NCBI GenBank assembly: GCA_019634915.1
Contig: JAHCAN010000027.1
Coordinates: 1 to 39,438 of the forward strand
Source of the DNA: Steroidobacteraceae bacterium
GTDB lineage: Bacteria > Pseudomonadota > Gammaproteobacteria > Steroidobacterales > Steroidobacteraceae
Reading direction: 5' to 3'
Length of the DNA stretch: 39,438 nucleotides
Positions 22,401-33,280 of this stretch are shown here, piece by piece (position 1 is the stretch's first letter; each line of letters opens with the position of its first letter). The position numbers and the translations under genes are program-made. Under the pieces are notes generated by a model, which was not told the origin of the DNA, made no database searches, and saw only the letters and a program-made list of their open reading frames with translations.

Positions 22401-23495
22401 ATGCCCCGATACGATGACGCTGCCCTTGGCGCAGCGCTGGCCAGTTTCGTCGACCCCAGTGCGGACGAGACCCTCGAAGCGCTCGGCGCGGTCGAGCAGG
22501 CGACCGTCGACGACGGGCGCGCCCGCGTGCGCCTGCGGTTCGGCTTTCCGGTCGGCGGCTATGCTCACGAGCTGCAGCCGCTGCTCGCCGCGCATCTCGC
22601 CGCCCAGGGCATCGCGCTGCCGCTCGAACTCGAACTCGTCGCCGACATCGCCGCGCATGCCGTGCAACGCCAGCTGAAGCCGCTGGCGACCGTCCACAAC
22701 GTGATCGCGGTCGCCTCCGGCAAGGGCGGCGTCGGCAAGTCGACCGTCGCCGCGAACCTCGCGCTCGCGTGGGCGGCGCAGGGTGCGCGGGTCGGTATCC
22801 TCGATGCCGACATCTACGGCCCGAGCCAGCCGCTGATGCTCGGGCTCGCCGGCGAGCGTCCCGAGATCGGCGCCGGCAAGCGCATCCATGCGCTGTCCGC
22901 GCATGGCATCGTCGCGATGTCGATCGGCTTCCTGATCGACGCCGACCAGCCCATGGTCTGGCGCGGGCCGATGGTGACCCAGGCGCTGACCCAGCTGCTG
23001 AACGACACGCTGTGGGGCCAGCTCGATTACCTGGTCGTCGACATGCCGCCCGGCACCGGCGACATCCAGCTGACGCTCGCGCAGCGCGTGCCGGTGGCCG
23101 GCGCGATCATCGTCACGACGCCGCAGCACATTGCGGTGGCCGACGCGCGCAAGGGACTGCGGATGTTCGAGAAGGTGTCGGTGCCGGTGCTCGGCATCAT
23201 CGAGAACATGAGCCTGCACGTCTGTTCGAACTGCGGTCACGCGGAGCCGATCTTCGGCGCGGGCGGCGGCGACGAGATGGCGCGCGAATACGGCGTCGCG
23301 CTGCTCGGGCGCCTGCCGCTCGATGCGCGGATCCGCGAGGAGGCCGACGGCGGGCGGCCGAGCGTCGTCGCCGCGCCCGACTCGCCGCGCGCGGCGGCGT
23401 ATTTCACGATGGCGCGGCGCACCGCCGCCGCGCTCGCGCGCCGCACGCGCCATGTGAGCGGCGCATTCCCGGACATCATCGTCGAGGACACCTGA
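22401..23495 (+). CDS. apbC: Mrp/ApbC iron-sulfur cluster carrier ATPase
   Basis: The 364 residues contain an N-terminal MIP18/DUF59-like domain (about 10-90) and a P-loop NTPase domain. The deviant Walker A is [10 protein letters not shown], followed by LDADIYGPS, the [10 protein letters not shown] Walker B region and the cluster-binding CxxC in HVCSNCGH. ApbC/Mrp binds and transfers [4Fe-4S] clusters. ATG 22401 begins the typical N-terminus and is placed about 30 bases after a promoter; the frame is open further upstream but without conserved sequence. It is two bases upstream of dcd; mrp-dcd adjacency is known in pseudomonads. Confidence 0.95.
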   Translation: MPRYDDAALGAALASFVDPSADETLEALGAVEQATVDDGRARVRLRFGFPVGGYAHELQPLLAAHLAAQGIALPLELELVADIAAHAVQRQLKPLATVHNVIAVASGKGGVGKSTVAANLALAWAAQGARVGILDADIYGPSQPLMLGLAGERPEIGAGKRIHALSAHGIVAMSIGFLIDADQPMVWRGPMVTQALTQLLNDTLWGQLDYLVVDMPPGTGDIQLTLAQRVPVAGAIIVTTPQHIAVADARKGLRMFEKVSVPVLGIIENMSLHVCSNCGHAEPIFGAGGGDEMAREYGVALLGRLPLDARIREEADGGRPSVVAAPDSPRAAAYFTMARRTAAALARRTRHVSGAFPDIIVEDT

Positions 23496-23497
23496 AC

Positions 23498-25297
23498 GTG
23501 AGCATCAAGGCCGACAAGTGGATCCGCCGCATGGCCCGCGAGCACGGCATGATCGAGCCGTTCGAGCCCGGGCAGGTGCGCGCCGTCGACGGCCGCAGGA
23601 TCGTCTCCTACGGCACCTCGAGCTACGGCTACGACGTGCGCTGCTCGAACGAGTTCAAGGTGTTCACCAACATCAACTCGACGATCGTCGACCCGAAGGC
23701 CTTCGACGAGAAGAGCTTCGTCGACATGCAGTCCGACGTCTGCATCATCCCGCCGAATTCGTTCGCGCTCGCGCGCACCGTCGAATACTTCCGCATTCCG
23801 CGCAGCACGCTGGTGGTATGTCTCGGCAAGTGCGTCACGGGCGATACGCGCGTCGTGGACGCCGAGACCGGCGCATGGCTGCCCATTACGGAGATGCGAT
23901 GGGGACGGCAAACGCTGGGCCTCGACGGATGGTCGACGCGACCGGTACGCGTCAGTGAGCTGTTGTCGCAGGGTCGCAAGCCGGTATTCGAGCTGCGCAC
24001 CCGTGCGGGTCTCAGAATATGCGCCACCGCCAATCATCCGTTCAGGCAGCTGCGGGGCTGGACCTGCCTCGGCGATCTGAGGGCCGGTGACCGGATCGCG
24101 GTGGCGCGCCAGGTACCGGTATTCGGGCGAAACGCGCTGCCGGAATGGGAATCCGCGCTGCTCGGCCTGATGATCTCGGAAGGTCAGTGCCACACGCCCG
24201 GTCACAGCCCAGTGTTCACCAGCGAGGACCCGGCGCTGGTTGCGCTCTTGCGTCAGTCGGTCGCCGCGAGCGGATTCGGCGAAGTGACATGGAATGGGCA
24301 TCTCGGCTACCGCATCGTGAACCATGCCGGGCGCGGCGGCTTGCCCGTGAAGAATCGTGCATCTGCGTGGCTGGATTCGATGGGCTTGTGCGTCAAGGGT
24401 AGTGACAAGTTCGTTCCGGGTGCGGTCTTTACGTCGGACGAGGCATCGACCCGGAAGTTCCTGCAGGCGCTCTTCGCAGGCGACGGCGGCCTGTATCGCA
24501 CGGGTGAGAGCTATTTTCTCGAGTACTATTCCAAGTCGCGCCGACTCATAGAGGATGTGCGTCATCTGTTGCTGCGCTTCGGCATCTTCTCGCTGATGCG
24601 GCAGAAGACCACCGCCATCGGGACACAGGCGCATTCGCTGCAGATCACCGACCGCGAGCAGATCCTGAGATTCGCCGATCGGATCGGCTTCGTGCCCGGC
24701 TCGATCAAGCAGCAGCGACTCGATCGCGAGATCGTGCCGCCGCTGCGGGCATCGGGCGAGCGGTTGCGCAGCAATTTCGACACGTTGCCGCGGGAAGCCT
24801 GGCCGCTGCTGCTCGCTGCTGCACGCGGCGCGGGTACGAGCGCCAATCGGCTTGGCGTGCACGCACAGAACAATCAGTCCGTACCTCTCAAGGCGGCGCG
24901 TGCGGTCGCAGTGGGCGCCGGTGCGGATGATCTTCACTCACTGATCGATGGGCCGGTCTGGGACGTTGTCCAATCGATCACGCCTGCCGGCGAAGAAGAG
25001 GTGTTCGATATCTCCGTGCCAGGCACGCACTCGTTCGTGGCGAATGACATGTACGTTCATAATTCGACTTATGCACGTTGCGGCATCATCGTGAACGTAA
25101 CGCCCCTCGAGCCGGAATGGGAAGGGCACGTGACGCTCGAGTTCTCGAACACGACGCCGCTGCCCGCGAAGATCTACGCCAACGAGGGCGTCGCGCAGAT
25201 GCTGTTCTTCGAGTCGGACGAGGTCTGCGAGACGTCGTACAAGGATCGCGGCGGCAAGTACCAGGGCCAGCGCGGCGTCACGTTGCCGAAGACCTAG
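23498..25297 (+). CDS. dcd: dCTP deaminase precursor interrupted by an intein
   Basis: Dcd deaminates dCTP to dUTP, feeding dTTP synthesis. The unbroken 599-residue frame (GTG 23498) consists of an N-extein of 111 residues (23498-23830), an intein of 411 residues (23831-25063) and a C-extein of 77 residues (25064-25297). Joining the exteins restores GKSTYARCG and a 188-residue protein, the usual length of the pseudomonad/Burkholderia type. In the spliced enzyme S112, R116 and E137 align with the E. coli active-site S111, R115 and E138. No Dcd is expected to be active before splicing, because the insertion splits the active-site loop. It is the second gene of an mrp-dcd operon. There are no frameshifts or stops, so both extein and intein look functional. 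Confidence 0.97.
   Translation: MSIKADKWIRRMAREHGMIEPFEPGQVRAVDGRRIVSYGTSSYGYDVRCSNEFKVFTNINSTIVDPKAFDEKSFVDMQSDVCIIPPNSFALARTVEYFRIPRSTLVVCLGKCVTGDTRVVDAETGAWLPITEMRWGRQTLGLDGWSTRPVRVSELLSQGRKPVFELRTRAGLRICATANHPFRQLRGWTCLGDLRAGDRIAVARQVPVFGRNALPEWESALLGLMISEGQCHTPGHSPVFTSEDPALVALLRQSVAASGFGEVTWNGHLGYRIVNHAGRGGLPVKNRASAWLDSMGLCVKGSDKFVPGAVFTSDEASTRKFLQALFAGDGGLYRTGESYFLEYYSKSRRLIEDVRHLLLRFGIFSLMRQKTTAIGTQAHSLQITDREQILRFADRIGFVPGSIKQQRLDREIVPPLRASGERLRSNFDTLPREAWPLLLAAARGAGTSANRLGVHAQNNQSVPLKAARAVAVGAGADDLHSLIDGPVWDVVQSITPAGEEEVFDISVPGTHSFVANDMYVHNSTYARCGIIVNVTPLEPEWEGHVTLEFSNTTPLPAKIYANEGVAQMLFFESDEVCETSYKDRGGKYQGQRGVTLPKT
23831..25063 (+). mobile_element. Dcd intein with LAGLIDADG homing endonuclease
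   Basis: This 411-residue protein intron runs from C1 to N411. Block A is CVTGDTRV (1-8), block B TANH (T66, N68, H69), block [16 protein letters not shown] (391-405) and block G YVHN before Ser+1, with penultimate H410. All class-1 splicing residues are therefore present. A DOD-type endonuclease lies between: motif 1 LLGLMISEG (110-118, Glu at the catalytic acid position), a KFVPGAVF segment (193-200), motif 2 LQALFAGDG (211-219, D218) and block [13 protein letters not shown] to LLLRFGI (232-252). Residues about 300-365 form an extra region of unknown role. Base composition is less GC-rich than the host and includes rare AGA and ATA codons (24009-24014). Splicing should be autocatalytic in the cytoplasm. 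Confidence 0.96.
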
Positions 25298-25298
25298 G

Positions 25299-25322
25299 GC
25301 GGCGCGGCTTCAGTCGCGCCGC
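25299..25322. terminator. Hairpin between convergent dcd and DUF3108 genes
   Basis: A perfect 8-bp stem, GCGGCGCG/CGCGCCGC, with an 8-base loop begins two bases after the dcd stop and covers the end of the convergent gene. There is no T tract, so efficiency as an intrinsic terminator is uncertain. Confidence 0.45.
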
Positions 25323-26032
25323 AGGCTGCGGATCGCCATCGCGAATTCGACTTTGCCGTCGCGGCGGCGCTCGGCGCGCACCGGCAGGTAGTCGAGCGAC
25401 GGCACCATCCAGATGCGGATCAGGCGGCTCGAGCCGTCGCGGCGGCTTTCATAGATCTCGGTGTCGAGCTCGCCGAGCGCCGTCGCGAGCTTCTGCGAGC
25501 CGGTGCGGACGAAGTCGTAGGCCTTCACCTCGTCCTTGTCGACCGTGTGGAAGCGCACCGGCGTGCCCCCGGTCGCGGCGGCGTGCATCTGCGCGAGCTG
25601 CACCGACATCGGATCCTGCGCATCGGCGGGCACCGGCAGGTCGACCGCCGCGTCCTCGGCGCGGCCGGTGACGCGCATCTGCGCCCAGTCGAAATCGAGC
25701 GAGACGTCGCGGTCGGTGGCCTCGCCGCCGTCGTCGGCGCGGTAGCGCAGCGGCTGCGGCGCGCCGTCGCGGTAGCGGAGCTCGGAGGACTGCGTCACCG
25801 CGTCGGGGATCGCGATGCGGAAGATGCCGCGCGCGACGTTGCGCGAGACATAGCTCCAGCTCTGCTCGCCGGTGCGGCGCAGCTCGAGCGTCGAAGTGCC
25901 GGCGTTCAGGCCCTTCCACTGCACCGCATAGGTCGCGTGGAACGGGCGGGGCGCCCAGTCGGCGGCACCGGCGGCGGCCGCGAAAGCGAGCGCCGTGCAC
26001 AGCGCTAATCGGCTAGCCAGCTTCGGTCGCAT
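25310..26032 (-). CDS. DUF3108 periplasmic protein
   Basis: The 240-residue protein has a signal peptide ([24 protein letters not shown], cleavage near residue 24). A beta-rich DUF3108 domain follows, with the typical FHATYAVQWKGLNAG start, TQSSELRYRDG and a late IWMVPSLDYLPVRAERR. The family is predicted to form a periplasmic or outer-membrane-associated barrel or lipocalin-like fold; its function is unknown. ATG 26032 overlaps the purN stop by 20 bases. The DUF3108-purN-purM order is conserved in many gammaproteobacteria. Confidence 0.85.
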   Translation of the reverse strand: MRPKLASRLALCTALAFAAAAGAADWAPRPFHATYAVQWKGLNAGTSTLELRRTGEQSWSYVSRNVARGIFRIAIPDAVTQSSELRYRDGAPQPLRYRADDGGEATDRDVSLDFDWAQMRVTGRAEDAAVDLPVPADAQDPMSVQLAQMHAAATGGTPVRFHTVDKDEVKAYDFVRTGSQKLATALGELDTEIYESRRDGSSRLIRIWMVPSLDYLPVRAERRRDGKVEFAMAIRSLRRD

Positions 26033-26687
26033 CGAAATCCTCCACGATCGGCGCGGCGAGCGGCCGCCCGTCGAGCCAGGCGCGCTCATCGCGCCAGGTG
26101 AGCCGCCCGGTCGCGATCCAGCCGATGGCCCGCGGGTAGAGGTTATGCTCGATCGCCTGAACGCGCGCTGAAAGGGCCTGCTCGTCCTCGCCGGCGCGCA
26201 CCGTGAGCCGGCCCTGCAGCACGACCGGGCCGCCGTCGAGTTCCTCGGTCACGTAATGCACCGAGCAGCCGTGCAGCCGCTCGCCGGCCTCGAGCACGCG
26301 CCGGTGCGTATGCAGCCCGCGGTAGGCCGGCAGCAGCGACGGGTGGATGTTGAGCATGCGGCCCGGGTAGCGCGCGACGAAACCGGCGCCGAGGATGCGC
26401 ATGAAGCCGGCAAGGATCACGAGTTCGGGCCGCAGCGCATCGAGCCGCGCGCCGAGCGCCGTCTCGAAGGCCGCGCGCGACGCGAAATCGCGCGCCGGCA
26501 GCGCGGACGCCTCGAGGCCGAGTCCGCGCGCCGCACCGAGTCCCGCAGCGTCCGCGCGATCGGCGATGACGCCGGTGACCTGGGCGTCGATCGCGCCGGC
26601 CGCGCAGGCGCGCGCGATCGCGAGCATGTTGCTGCCGCGGCCCGAGATCAGGATCGCGAGCCGCAGTGGCGCCGTGCGCCCGGTCAT
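26013..26687 (-). CDS. purN: Phosphoribosylglycinamide formyltransferase (GAR transformylase 1)
   Basis: PurN transfers formyl from 10-formyl-THF to GAR in purine synthesis. The 224 residues show [10 protein letters not shown] at the N-terminus and the catalytic trio N113, H115 ([14 protein letters not shown]) and D151 (TEELDGGPV). Length fits the family. ATG 26687 overlaps the purM stop by four bases (ATGA), so the two consecutive pathway enzymes are coupled in order purM then purN. Confidence 0.97.
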   Translation of the reverse strand: MTGRTAPLRLAILISGRGSNMLAIARACAAGAIDAQVTGVIADRADAAGLGAARGLGLEASALPARDFASRAAFETALGARLDALRPELVILAGFMRILGAGFVARYPGRMLNIHPSLLPAYRGLHTHRRVLEAGERLHGCSVHYVTEELDGGPVVLQGRLTVRAGEDEQALSARVQAIEHNLYPRAIGWIATGRLTWRDERAWLDGRPLAAPIVEDFDATEAG

Positions 26688-27721
26688 GCTTCGATCACGA
26701 CCCCGGCGCCGCCCTGGCGCACGGCGCCGATCACGGTCGCGACCTCGCCCTGCGCGCGCAGCAGCGCGAGCGCGGCCTCGGCGTCGTCCGCCGCGACGAT
26801 CACGACCATGCCGATGCCGCAGTTGAACGTGCGGTGCATCTCGGCGTCGCTCAGCCGGCCGGCGCGCTGCAGCCAGTCGAACAGCGGATCGCGATGCCAG
26901 GCGCGCCGCGAGAGCACGACCTCGAGGCCCTCCGGCAGCGTGCGCGGGATGTTGTCGGTCAGGCCGCCGCCGGTGATGTGCGCGAGACCGTGCACCGGCA
27001 GGCGGCGGGCGAGCGCGAGCAGGGAGCGCACGTAGATGCGCGTCGGCGCGAGCAGGCGGTCGTACAGCGGCCTGCCGTCGAGCTGTGTCTCCGGGCCGGC
27101 GCCCGCGACACCGAGGAGTTTCCTGATCAGCGAATAGCCGTTCGAATGCGCGCCCGAGGAGGCGAGTCCGATCACGGTATCGCCTGCGGCGACACGCGTG
27201 CCGTCGATGATGTCGGCCTTCTCGACGATGCCGACGCAGAAGCCCGCGAGGTCGTAGTCGTCGCCGGCATACATGCCCGGCATCTCCGCGGTTTCGCCGC
27301 CGACCAGCGCGGCGCCGGCCTGCACGCAGCCCTCGGCGATGCCGCGGATCACCGCGGCCGCGACGTCGACGTGCAGCTTGCCGGTCGCGTAGTAGTCGAG
27401 GAAGTAGAGCGGCTCGGCGCCCTGCACCGCGACGTCGTTCGCGCACATCGCGACGAGATCGATGCCGATCGTGTCGTGGCGGGCGGTCTCGATCGCGAGG
27501 CGCAGCTTCGTGCCGACCCCGTCGGTGCCCGAGACGAGCACCGGGCGCACGTAGCGATCGAGCGGCACCTCGACCAGCGCGCCGAAGCCGCCGATGCCGC
27601 CGAGCACCTCGCGGCGCTGCGTGCGGCGCACGAGCGGCTTGATGCGTTCGACGAGCGCATCGCCGGCGTCGATGTCGACGCCAGCGTCGCGGTAGGTAAT
27701 CGGCGGAGCGGGGGAGGGCAT
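26684..27721 (-). CDS. purM: Phosphoribosylformylglycinamidine cyclo-ligase (AIR synthetase)
   Basis: PurM forms AIR from FGAM with ATP. The 345 residues include [49 protein letters not shown] (quoted in part), [23 protein letters not shown] and [13 protein letters not shown], all PurM landmarks. ATG 27721 is chosen because PITYRDAGV follows quickly; upstream in-frame codons lie inside the divergent neighbour. A reverse -10 (TATTAT) ends seven bases before the ATG and no Shine-Dalgarno is visible, so the message may be leaderless. Confidence 0.97.
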   Translation of the reverse strand: MPSPAPPITYRDAGVDIDAGDALVERIKPLVRRTQRREVLGGIGGFGALVEVPLDRYVRPVLVSGTDGVGTKLRLAIETARHDTIGIDLVAMCANDVAVQGAEPLYFLDYYATGKLHVDVAAAVIRGIAEGCVQAGAALVGGETAEMPGMYAGDDYDLAGFCVGIVEKADIIDGTRVAAGDTVIGLASSGAHSNGYSLIRKLLGVAGAGPETQLDGRPLYDRLLAPTRIYVRSLLALARRLPVHGLAHITGGGLTDNIPRTLPEGLEVVLSRRAWHRDPLFDWLQRAGRLSDAEMHRTFNCGIGMVVIVAADDAEAALALLRAQGEVATVIGAVRQGGAGVVIEA

Positions 27722-27739
27722 GCCGCTATAATAGCCGAC
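27722..27739. promoter_or_regulatory. Bidirectional -10 core between purM and the DUF2066 gene
   Basis: This 18-base spacer contains a palindromic GCTATAATAGC. Forward it reads TATAAT (27727-27732), ending 7 bases before ATG 27740; in reverse it reads TATTAT (27733-27728), ending 6 bases before the purM ATG at 27721. Both starts would fall on or beside the initiation codon. No good -35 is seen in either direction. Confidence 0.6.
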
Positions 27740-28684
27740 ATGCACGCCGCCCTCCGATGCGCCGCCCTGCTCGTCCTGCTCGCCAGCCTGCCCGGCGCCG
27801 AGGCCGCGCGCGCGGTACGGGTCTACGACGTCACGGTACGCGAGGCGCCCGCGGCGGTGCCGGCGGCGGCGATGCGCGCGGCACTCGTCCGCGCGACCGG
27901 CGATCGCGGCGCGGGGTCCGATCCCGCCTTCGCGATGCTGGTCGGCGACGCCGCGGCCTACGTCCGCCTCAGCCGCCCGGCGGACGACGGCCGCACCGAA
28001 GTCTCGCTCGACGGTGACGCGATCGATGCCGCGATACTCGCGACCGGCAGGCCGCTGTGGCCGGCCGATCGCCCGCTGACACTGGTCGTGTTCGAGGTGC
28101 CGCCGGAGTCCGCGTCAGTCGATGGTGCGCGAGCCGCCATCGAAGCCGCGGCCAGCGAGCGCGGCCTGCCGGTCTCGATCGTGCCCGCGGCCACGCTGAA
28201 CCTCGGGCCGGCATCGCTGCCGGGCCGCGAGATGCTGCTGCCGGCCGTACAGCGGCTCGGCGCGGATGCGGTGCTGATCGGCCGCGGCGACGGCGGCGCG
28301 GCATCGGTGTGGCAGTGGACGCTTGCCTCGCCCGACGTCGCCGAGAGCTGGTCCGGCACGCCCGCCGCCGCGGTGCATGGTGCGGCCGATGCCTTCGTGC
28401 GCATGGCCGGCGCCTCGTCCGCCGGGACCGGCGACGGCGACGTGCTGGTCAGCGTCGGCGGCGTGCGCGAGCTGCGCGACTACGCCGGCGTGTCGCAGGC
28501 GCTCGCGCAGGTGGCCGGCGTGAAGCGCGTCGGGATCGAGGACGCGAGTGCCGATACCGCGGTCTTTCGCGTCACGCTGCGCGGCTCGGCCGAGACGCTC
28601 GCGGCGGCGCTCGCCGGACACGCGCGGCTGGTGCCGGCCGCGCGCGCGCAGCCCGGCGTGCTCGCGCTCGACTGGCTGCCCTGA
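27740..28684 (+). CDS. DUF2066 periplasmic protein
   Basis: The 314 residues begin with a signal peptide ([23 protein letters not shown], cleavage near 22-23). A DUF2066 region follows: [27 protein letters not shown], a middle part with [10 protein letters not shown] and W-rich strands, and a repeat of the same alpha/beta fold at the C-terminus. The role of the family is unknown. The gene order purM / DUF2066 / CDP-alcohol transferase / hda is typical of gammaproteobacteria. No Shine-Dalgarno precedes the ATG; a perfect TATAAT lies 7 bases upstream. Confidence 0.85.
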   Translation: MHAALRCAALLVLLASLPGAEAARAVRVYDVTVREAPAAVPAAAMRAALVRATGDRGAGSDPAFAMLVGDAAAYVRLSRPADDGRTEVSLDGDAIDAAILATGRPLWPADRPLTLVVFEVPPESASVDGARAAIEAAASERGLPVSIVPAATLNLGPASLPGREMLLPAVQRLGADAVLIGRGDGGAASVWQWTLASPDVAESWSGTPAAAVHGAADAFVRMAGASSAGTGDGDVLVSVGGVRELRDYAGVSQALAQVAGVKRVGIEDASADTAVFRVTLRGSAETLAAALAGHARLVPAARAQPGVLALDWLP

Positions 28685-28694
28685 GCCGCGCGCC

Positions 28695-29246
28695 GTGCGG
28701 CATCTGCCGAACCTCATCTGCCTGCTGCGCATCGCGCTCACCTGGCCGATCATCGCGATGCTCGCGGCCGACCGCGCCGATCTCGCGCTCGCGCTGTTCA
28801 CGGTGGCCGCGATCAGCGACGGCCTCGACGGCTGGCTCGCGAAGCGCTTTGGCTGGAGTTCCCCGCTCGGCCGCTTCCTCGACCCGCTCGCCGACAAGAT
28901 CCTGCTGGTGTTCGTGTTCGTCTATGCGACCTGGATCGGGCTCGTGCCGATCTGGCTCACCGCGGCCGCGGTCGCGCGCGACGTGATGATCGGGCTCGGC
29001 GCGAGCATCTTCCGCGTCTGGTTCGGGCCGCTCGAGGGCCGCCCGACGGTGGTGAGCAAGATCAACACGCTGCTGCAGATCATCGTGCTCGTGCTCGCGA
29101 TGCTGCGCGCCGCGAGCGGCGTGCCGCCGTGGGAAGTCATCCTCGCGCTGTCCGTTGCCACGCTCGCGACGACACTGATTTCGGGCTGGGACTACGTCGG
29201 GCGCTTCGTGCGCCGCGCCTGGCGTCTCGCGGCGCCACCGGCCTGA
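28695..29246 (+). CDS. CDP-alcohol phosphatidyltransferase family membrane protein
   Basis: The 183 residues have about four or five membrane helices. The CDP-alcohol motif reads DGWLAKRFGWSSPLG, then DPLAD, fitting DGx2A(R/K)x8Gx3Dx3D with Lys in place of Arg. Such enzymes transfer a phosphatidyl group from CDP-diacylglycerol to an alcohol, as in phosphatidylglycerophosphate or cardiolipin synthesis; the acceptor cannot be fixed here, and it may not be the main PgsA. The GTG start at 28695 puts the conserved RHLPNLICLLRI at the N-terminus. It is one base upstream of hda. Confidence 0.88.
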   Translation: MRHLPNLICLLRIALTWPIIAMLAADRADLALALFTVAAISDGLDGWLAKRFGWSSPLGRFLDPLADKILLVFVFVYATWIGLVPIWLTAAAVARDVMIGLGASIFRVWFGPLEGRPTVVSKINTLLQIIVLVLAMLRAASGVPPWEVILALSVATLATTLISGWDYVGRFVRRAWRLAAPPA

Positions 29247-29247
29247 C

Positions 29248-29931
29248 ATGCAGCAGCTGCCGCTCGGCGTGCGCCTGCGCGATCGCGCGAGCTTCGCGAG
29301 CTTCGTGGCCGGCGCGAACGCGCTCGCGGTGCGCGAGGTCGGCGCGCTCGCGGCGGGCGGGCGCGGCGTCGTCTGGTTGCACGGCGCGGCGGGTGCGGGC
29401 AAGACCCATCTGCTGCAGGCCGCCTGCGCGCGCGTGGCCGAAGATGCGCGCGCCGGCTACCTGCCGCTGCGCGAGTTCGCGCGCGGCGATGCCGCGTTGC
29501 TCGACGGCTGGCACGGGCTCGATTGTGTGTGCGTCGACGACCTGCAGATGGTCGCCGGGCAGCGGCCCTGGGACGAGGCGCTCTTTCGCCTGCATCGCGA
29601 CATCGACGAGCGCGGCGCACGGTTGATCGTGGCCGCCTCGGCGCCGCCGGGCGCGCTGCCATGGGCGCTGCCGGACATTGCCTCGCGCTTCGCGGCGGCG
29701 GCGATCTTCGCGCTGCAGCCGCTCGACGAGGCCGGGCGCATGCAGGCGCTGCGGCTGCGCGCGCAGCTGCGCGGCGTCGACCTGCCCGACGAAACCGTGC
29801 GTTTCCTGCAGCGGCACTATCCGCGCGACATGCAGACGCTCTACCGGCTGCTCGATACGCTCGATGATGCCGCGCTCGCCGCGCAGCGGCGCCTCACCGT
29901 GCCGTTCGTGCGGGACGTGCTGGGCGGCTGA
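29248..29931 (+). CDS. hda: DnaA regulatory inactivator Hda
   Basis: Hda, bound to the DNA-loaded sliding clamp, stimulates DnaA-ATP hydrolysis after initiation. The 227-residue AAA+ protein begins with a clamp-binding motif (QQLPLGV, residues 2-7). Walker A is GAAGAGKTH (46-54), Walker B VCVDDLQ (D97, D98), with a Box VII-like DIASRF (R147). It lacks the DnaA N- and C-terminal domains, as expected. The start at 29248 is fixed by the clamp motif. The location after a CDP-alcohol transferase gene matches gammaproteobacterial order. Confidence 0.94.
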   Translation: MQQLPLGVRLRDRASFASFVAGANALAVREVGALAAGGRGVVWLHGAAGAGKTHLLQAACARVAEDARAGYLPLREFARGDAALLDGWHGLDCVCVDDLQMVAGQRPWDEALFRLHRDIDERGARLIVAASAPPGALPWALPDIASRFAAAAIFALQPLDEAGRMQALRLRAQLRGVDLPDETVRFLQRHYPRDMQTLYRLLDTLDDAALAAQRRLTVPFVRDVLGG

Positions 29932-29962
29932 GCCCCGGGGGCTCGCGCCCTGCCGCGATGCG

Positions 29963-29979
29963 GCGCCCGGAGCGGGCGC
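29963..29979. terminator. Hairpin between convergent hda and wrbA
   Basis: A perfect 7-bp stem GCGCCCG/CGGGCGC with a 3-base loop abuts the wrbA stop codon, 31 bases after the hda stop. A second inverted repeat (GAGCC/GGCTC) lies just upstream. No T run follows in either direction, so it is a candidate bidirectional terminator of moderate strength. Confidence 0.5.
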
Positions 29980-31547
<1,568 letters not shown>

Positions 31548-33219
31548 CGTCCGCCGCGAACTCCTCGTTCGCCGTGGCGCGGCGCTGGCGGTATTCGAGT
31601 CGCCCCGCCTCGAGCCCGCGATCGCCGATGACGATGCGGTGCGGGATGCCGAGCAGCTCGGCATCGGCGAACTTGGCACCCGGACGCGCGTCGCGGTCGT
31701 CGAGCAGCACCTCGAGGCCTGCGCTCGTGAATTCGTCGTAGAGGCGGTCGGCGGTTTCACGGACTCGTTGCGACTTCGCGATGTTGAGGGGTACCAGCAC
31801 CACCTGGAACGGTGCGATCGGCCCGGGCCAGATGATGCCATGCTCATCGTGATTCTGTTCAATGGCCGCCGCCACGACGCGCGTCACACCTATGCCGTAG
31901 CAGCCCATGTAGAGCGCCGTGGGCCGGCTCGCCTCGTCGAGCACCGTGCAGTTCATCGCCTCGCTGTACTTGCGCCCGAGCTGGAAGATGTGGCCCACCT
32001 CGATGCCGCGGGCGATGCCGAGCCTGCCCCGGCCCGACGGGCTCGGATCGCCGGCCACGACGTTGCGCAGGTCGGCGACCTGCGGCTCGGGCAGGTCGCG
32101 GCCCCAGTTCACGCCGGTCAGGTGGGTGTCGACAGCGTTCGCGCCGCAGACGAAGTCGGCGAGCAGTGCCGCGCTGCGGTCCGCGATCACCGGGCAGGCG
32201 AGGCCCACCGGCCCGACGAAGCCGGGCTCGGCGCCCGTGGCGGCCCGCACCGCCTCGGCGCTCGCCATGCGCAGCGGCGCGGCGACGCCCGGCAGCTTCT
32301 GCGCCTTGAGCGCGTTCAGTTCGTGGTCGCCGCGCAGCACGAGCGCGACGACACCGCCGCCCTCGGCCTCGACCAGCAGCGTCTTCGCGCAGCGCGCGGC
32401 CGGCACGCCGAGGAAGGCGCCCAGCGCGGCGATCGTGCGCACGTCCGGCGTTGCGACGCGCTCGAGCGTCGCGGCTGCCGCCGCGCGCGGCCCGGCCGGC
32501 GCGAGCGCCTCGGCCATCTCGAGATTGGCGGCATAGTCGTCGCCGTCGGAGAACGCGATCGCGTCCTCGCCCGATTCGGCCAGCACCTGGAATTCCTCCG
32601 AGGCACTGCCGCCGATCGCGCCGCTGTCGGCGCGCACGGCGCGGAACTCGAGTCCCATGCGCGTGAACATGCGCGTGTACGCGTCGCGCATCGCCGCATA
32701 GCCTGCCGCGAGCGAGGCCTCGTCGATGTGGAACGAGTAGGCGTCCTTCATGATGAATTCGCGGCCGCGCATCACGCCGAAACGCGGCCGGATCTCGTCG
32801 CGGAACTTGGTCTGGATCTGGTAGAAATTCACCGGCAGCTGGCGGTAGCTCTGCAGCTCGCGGCGCGCGAGGTCGGTGATCACTTCCTCGTGCGTCGGGC
32901 CGATCACGAAGGCGCGGTCGCCGCGGTCGGTGAAGCGCAGCAGCTCGGGGCCGTAGGCGCTCCAGCGCCCCGATTCCTGCCACAGCTCGGCCGGCTGCAC
33001 CGCCGGCATCAGCAGTTCGAAGGCGCCGGCCCGGTCCATTTCCTCGCGCACGATCGCCTCGACCTTGCGCAGGGTCCGCAGGCCGAACGGGGTCCACGTG
33101 TAGATGCCGGCCGCGAGGCGGCGGATCAGGCCGGCGCGCAGCATCAGCCGGTGGCTCGCGATTTCCGCCTCGGCGGGCGTTTCCTTCATCGTGTTGATCG
33201 GATATCGGGACCAGCGCAT

Positions 33220-33280
33220 CGGGGACCGGGCTCCTTGGGCCGTACGGCAGGGGGGCGGCGCATCTTATATGATGCGCGCC
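33220..33280. promoter_or_regulatory. Divergent proS/pssA promoter region with overlapping -10 elements
   Basis: The AT-rich core CATCTTATATGATG holds a reverse TATAAG (33269-33264, toward proS) and a forward TATGAT (33268-33273, ending 7 bases before pssA ATG 33281), each 5 of 6 to consensus and overlapping by two bases. Toward proS a leader with AAGGAG is present; toward pssA none is. Confidence 0.5.

Noticed and set aside
23237-24937. Long reverse-strand frame across mrp, dcd and the intein
   Set aside because: It overlaps three well-supported coding segments on the other strand and has no recognisable motif.
23831-25063. Group I/II intron or insertion sequence instead of an intein in dcd
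   Set aside because: The frame is continuous through the insert, no terminal inverted repeats or intron RNA features are seen, and Hint and LAGLIDADG protein motifs are all present.
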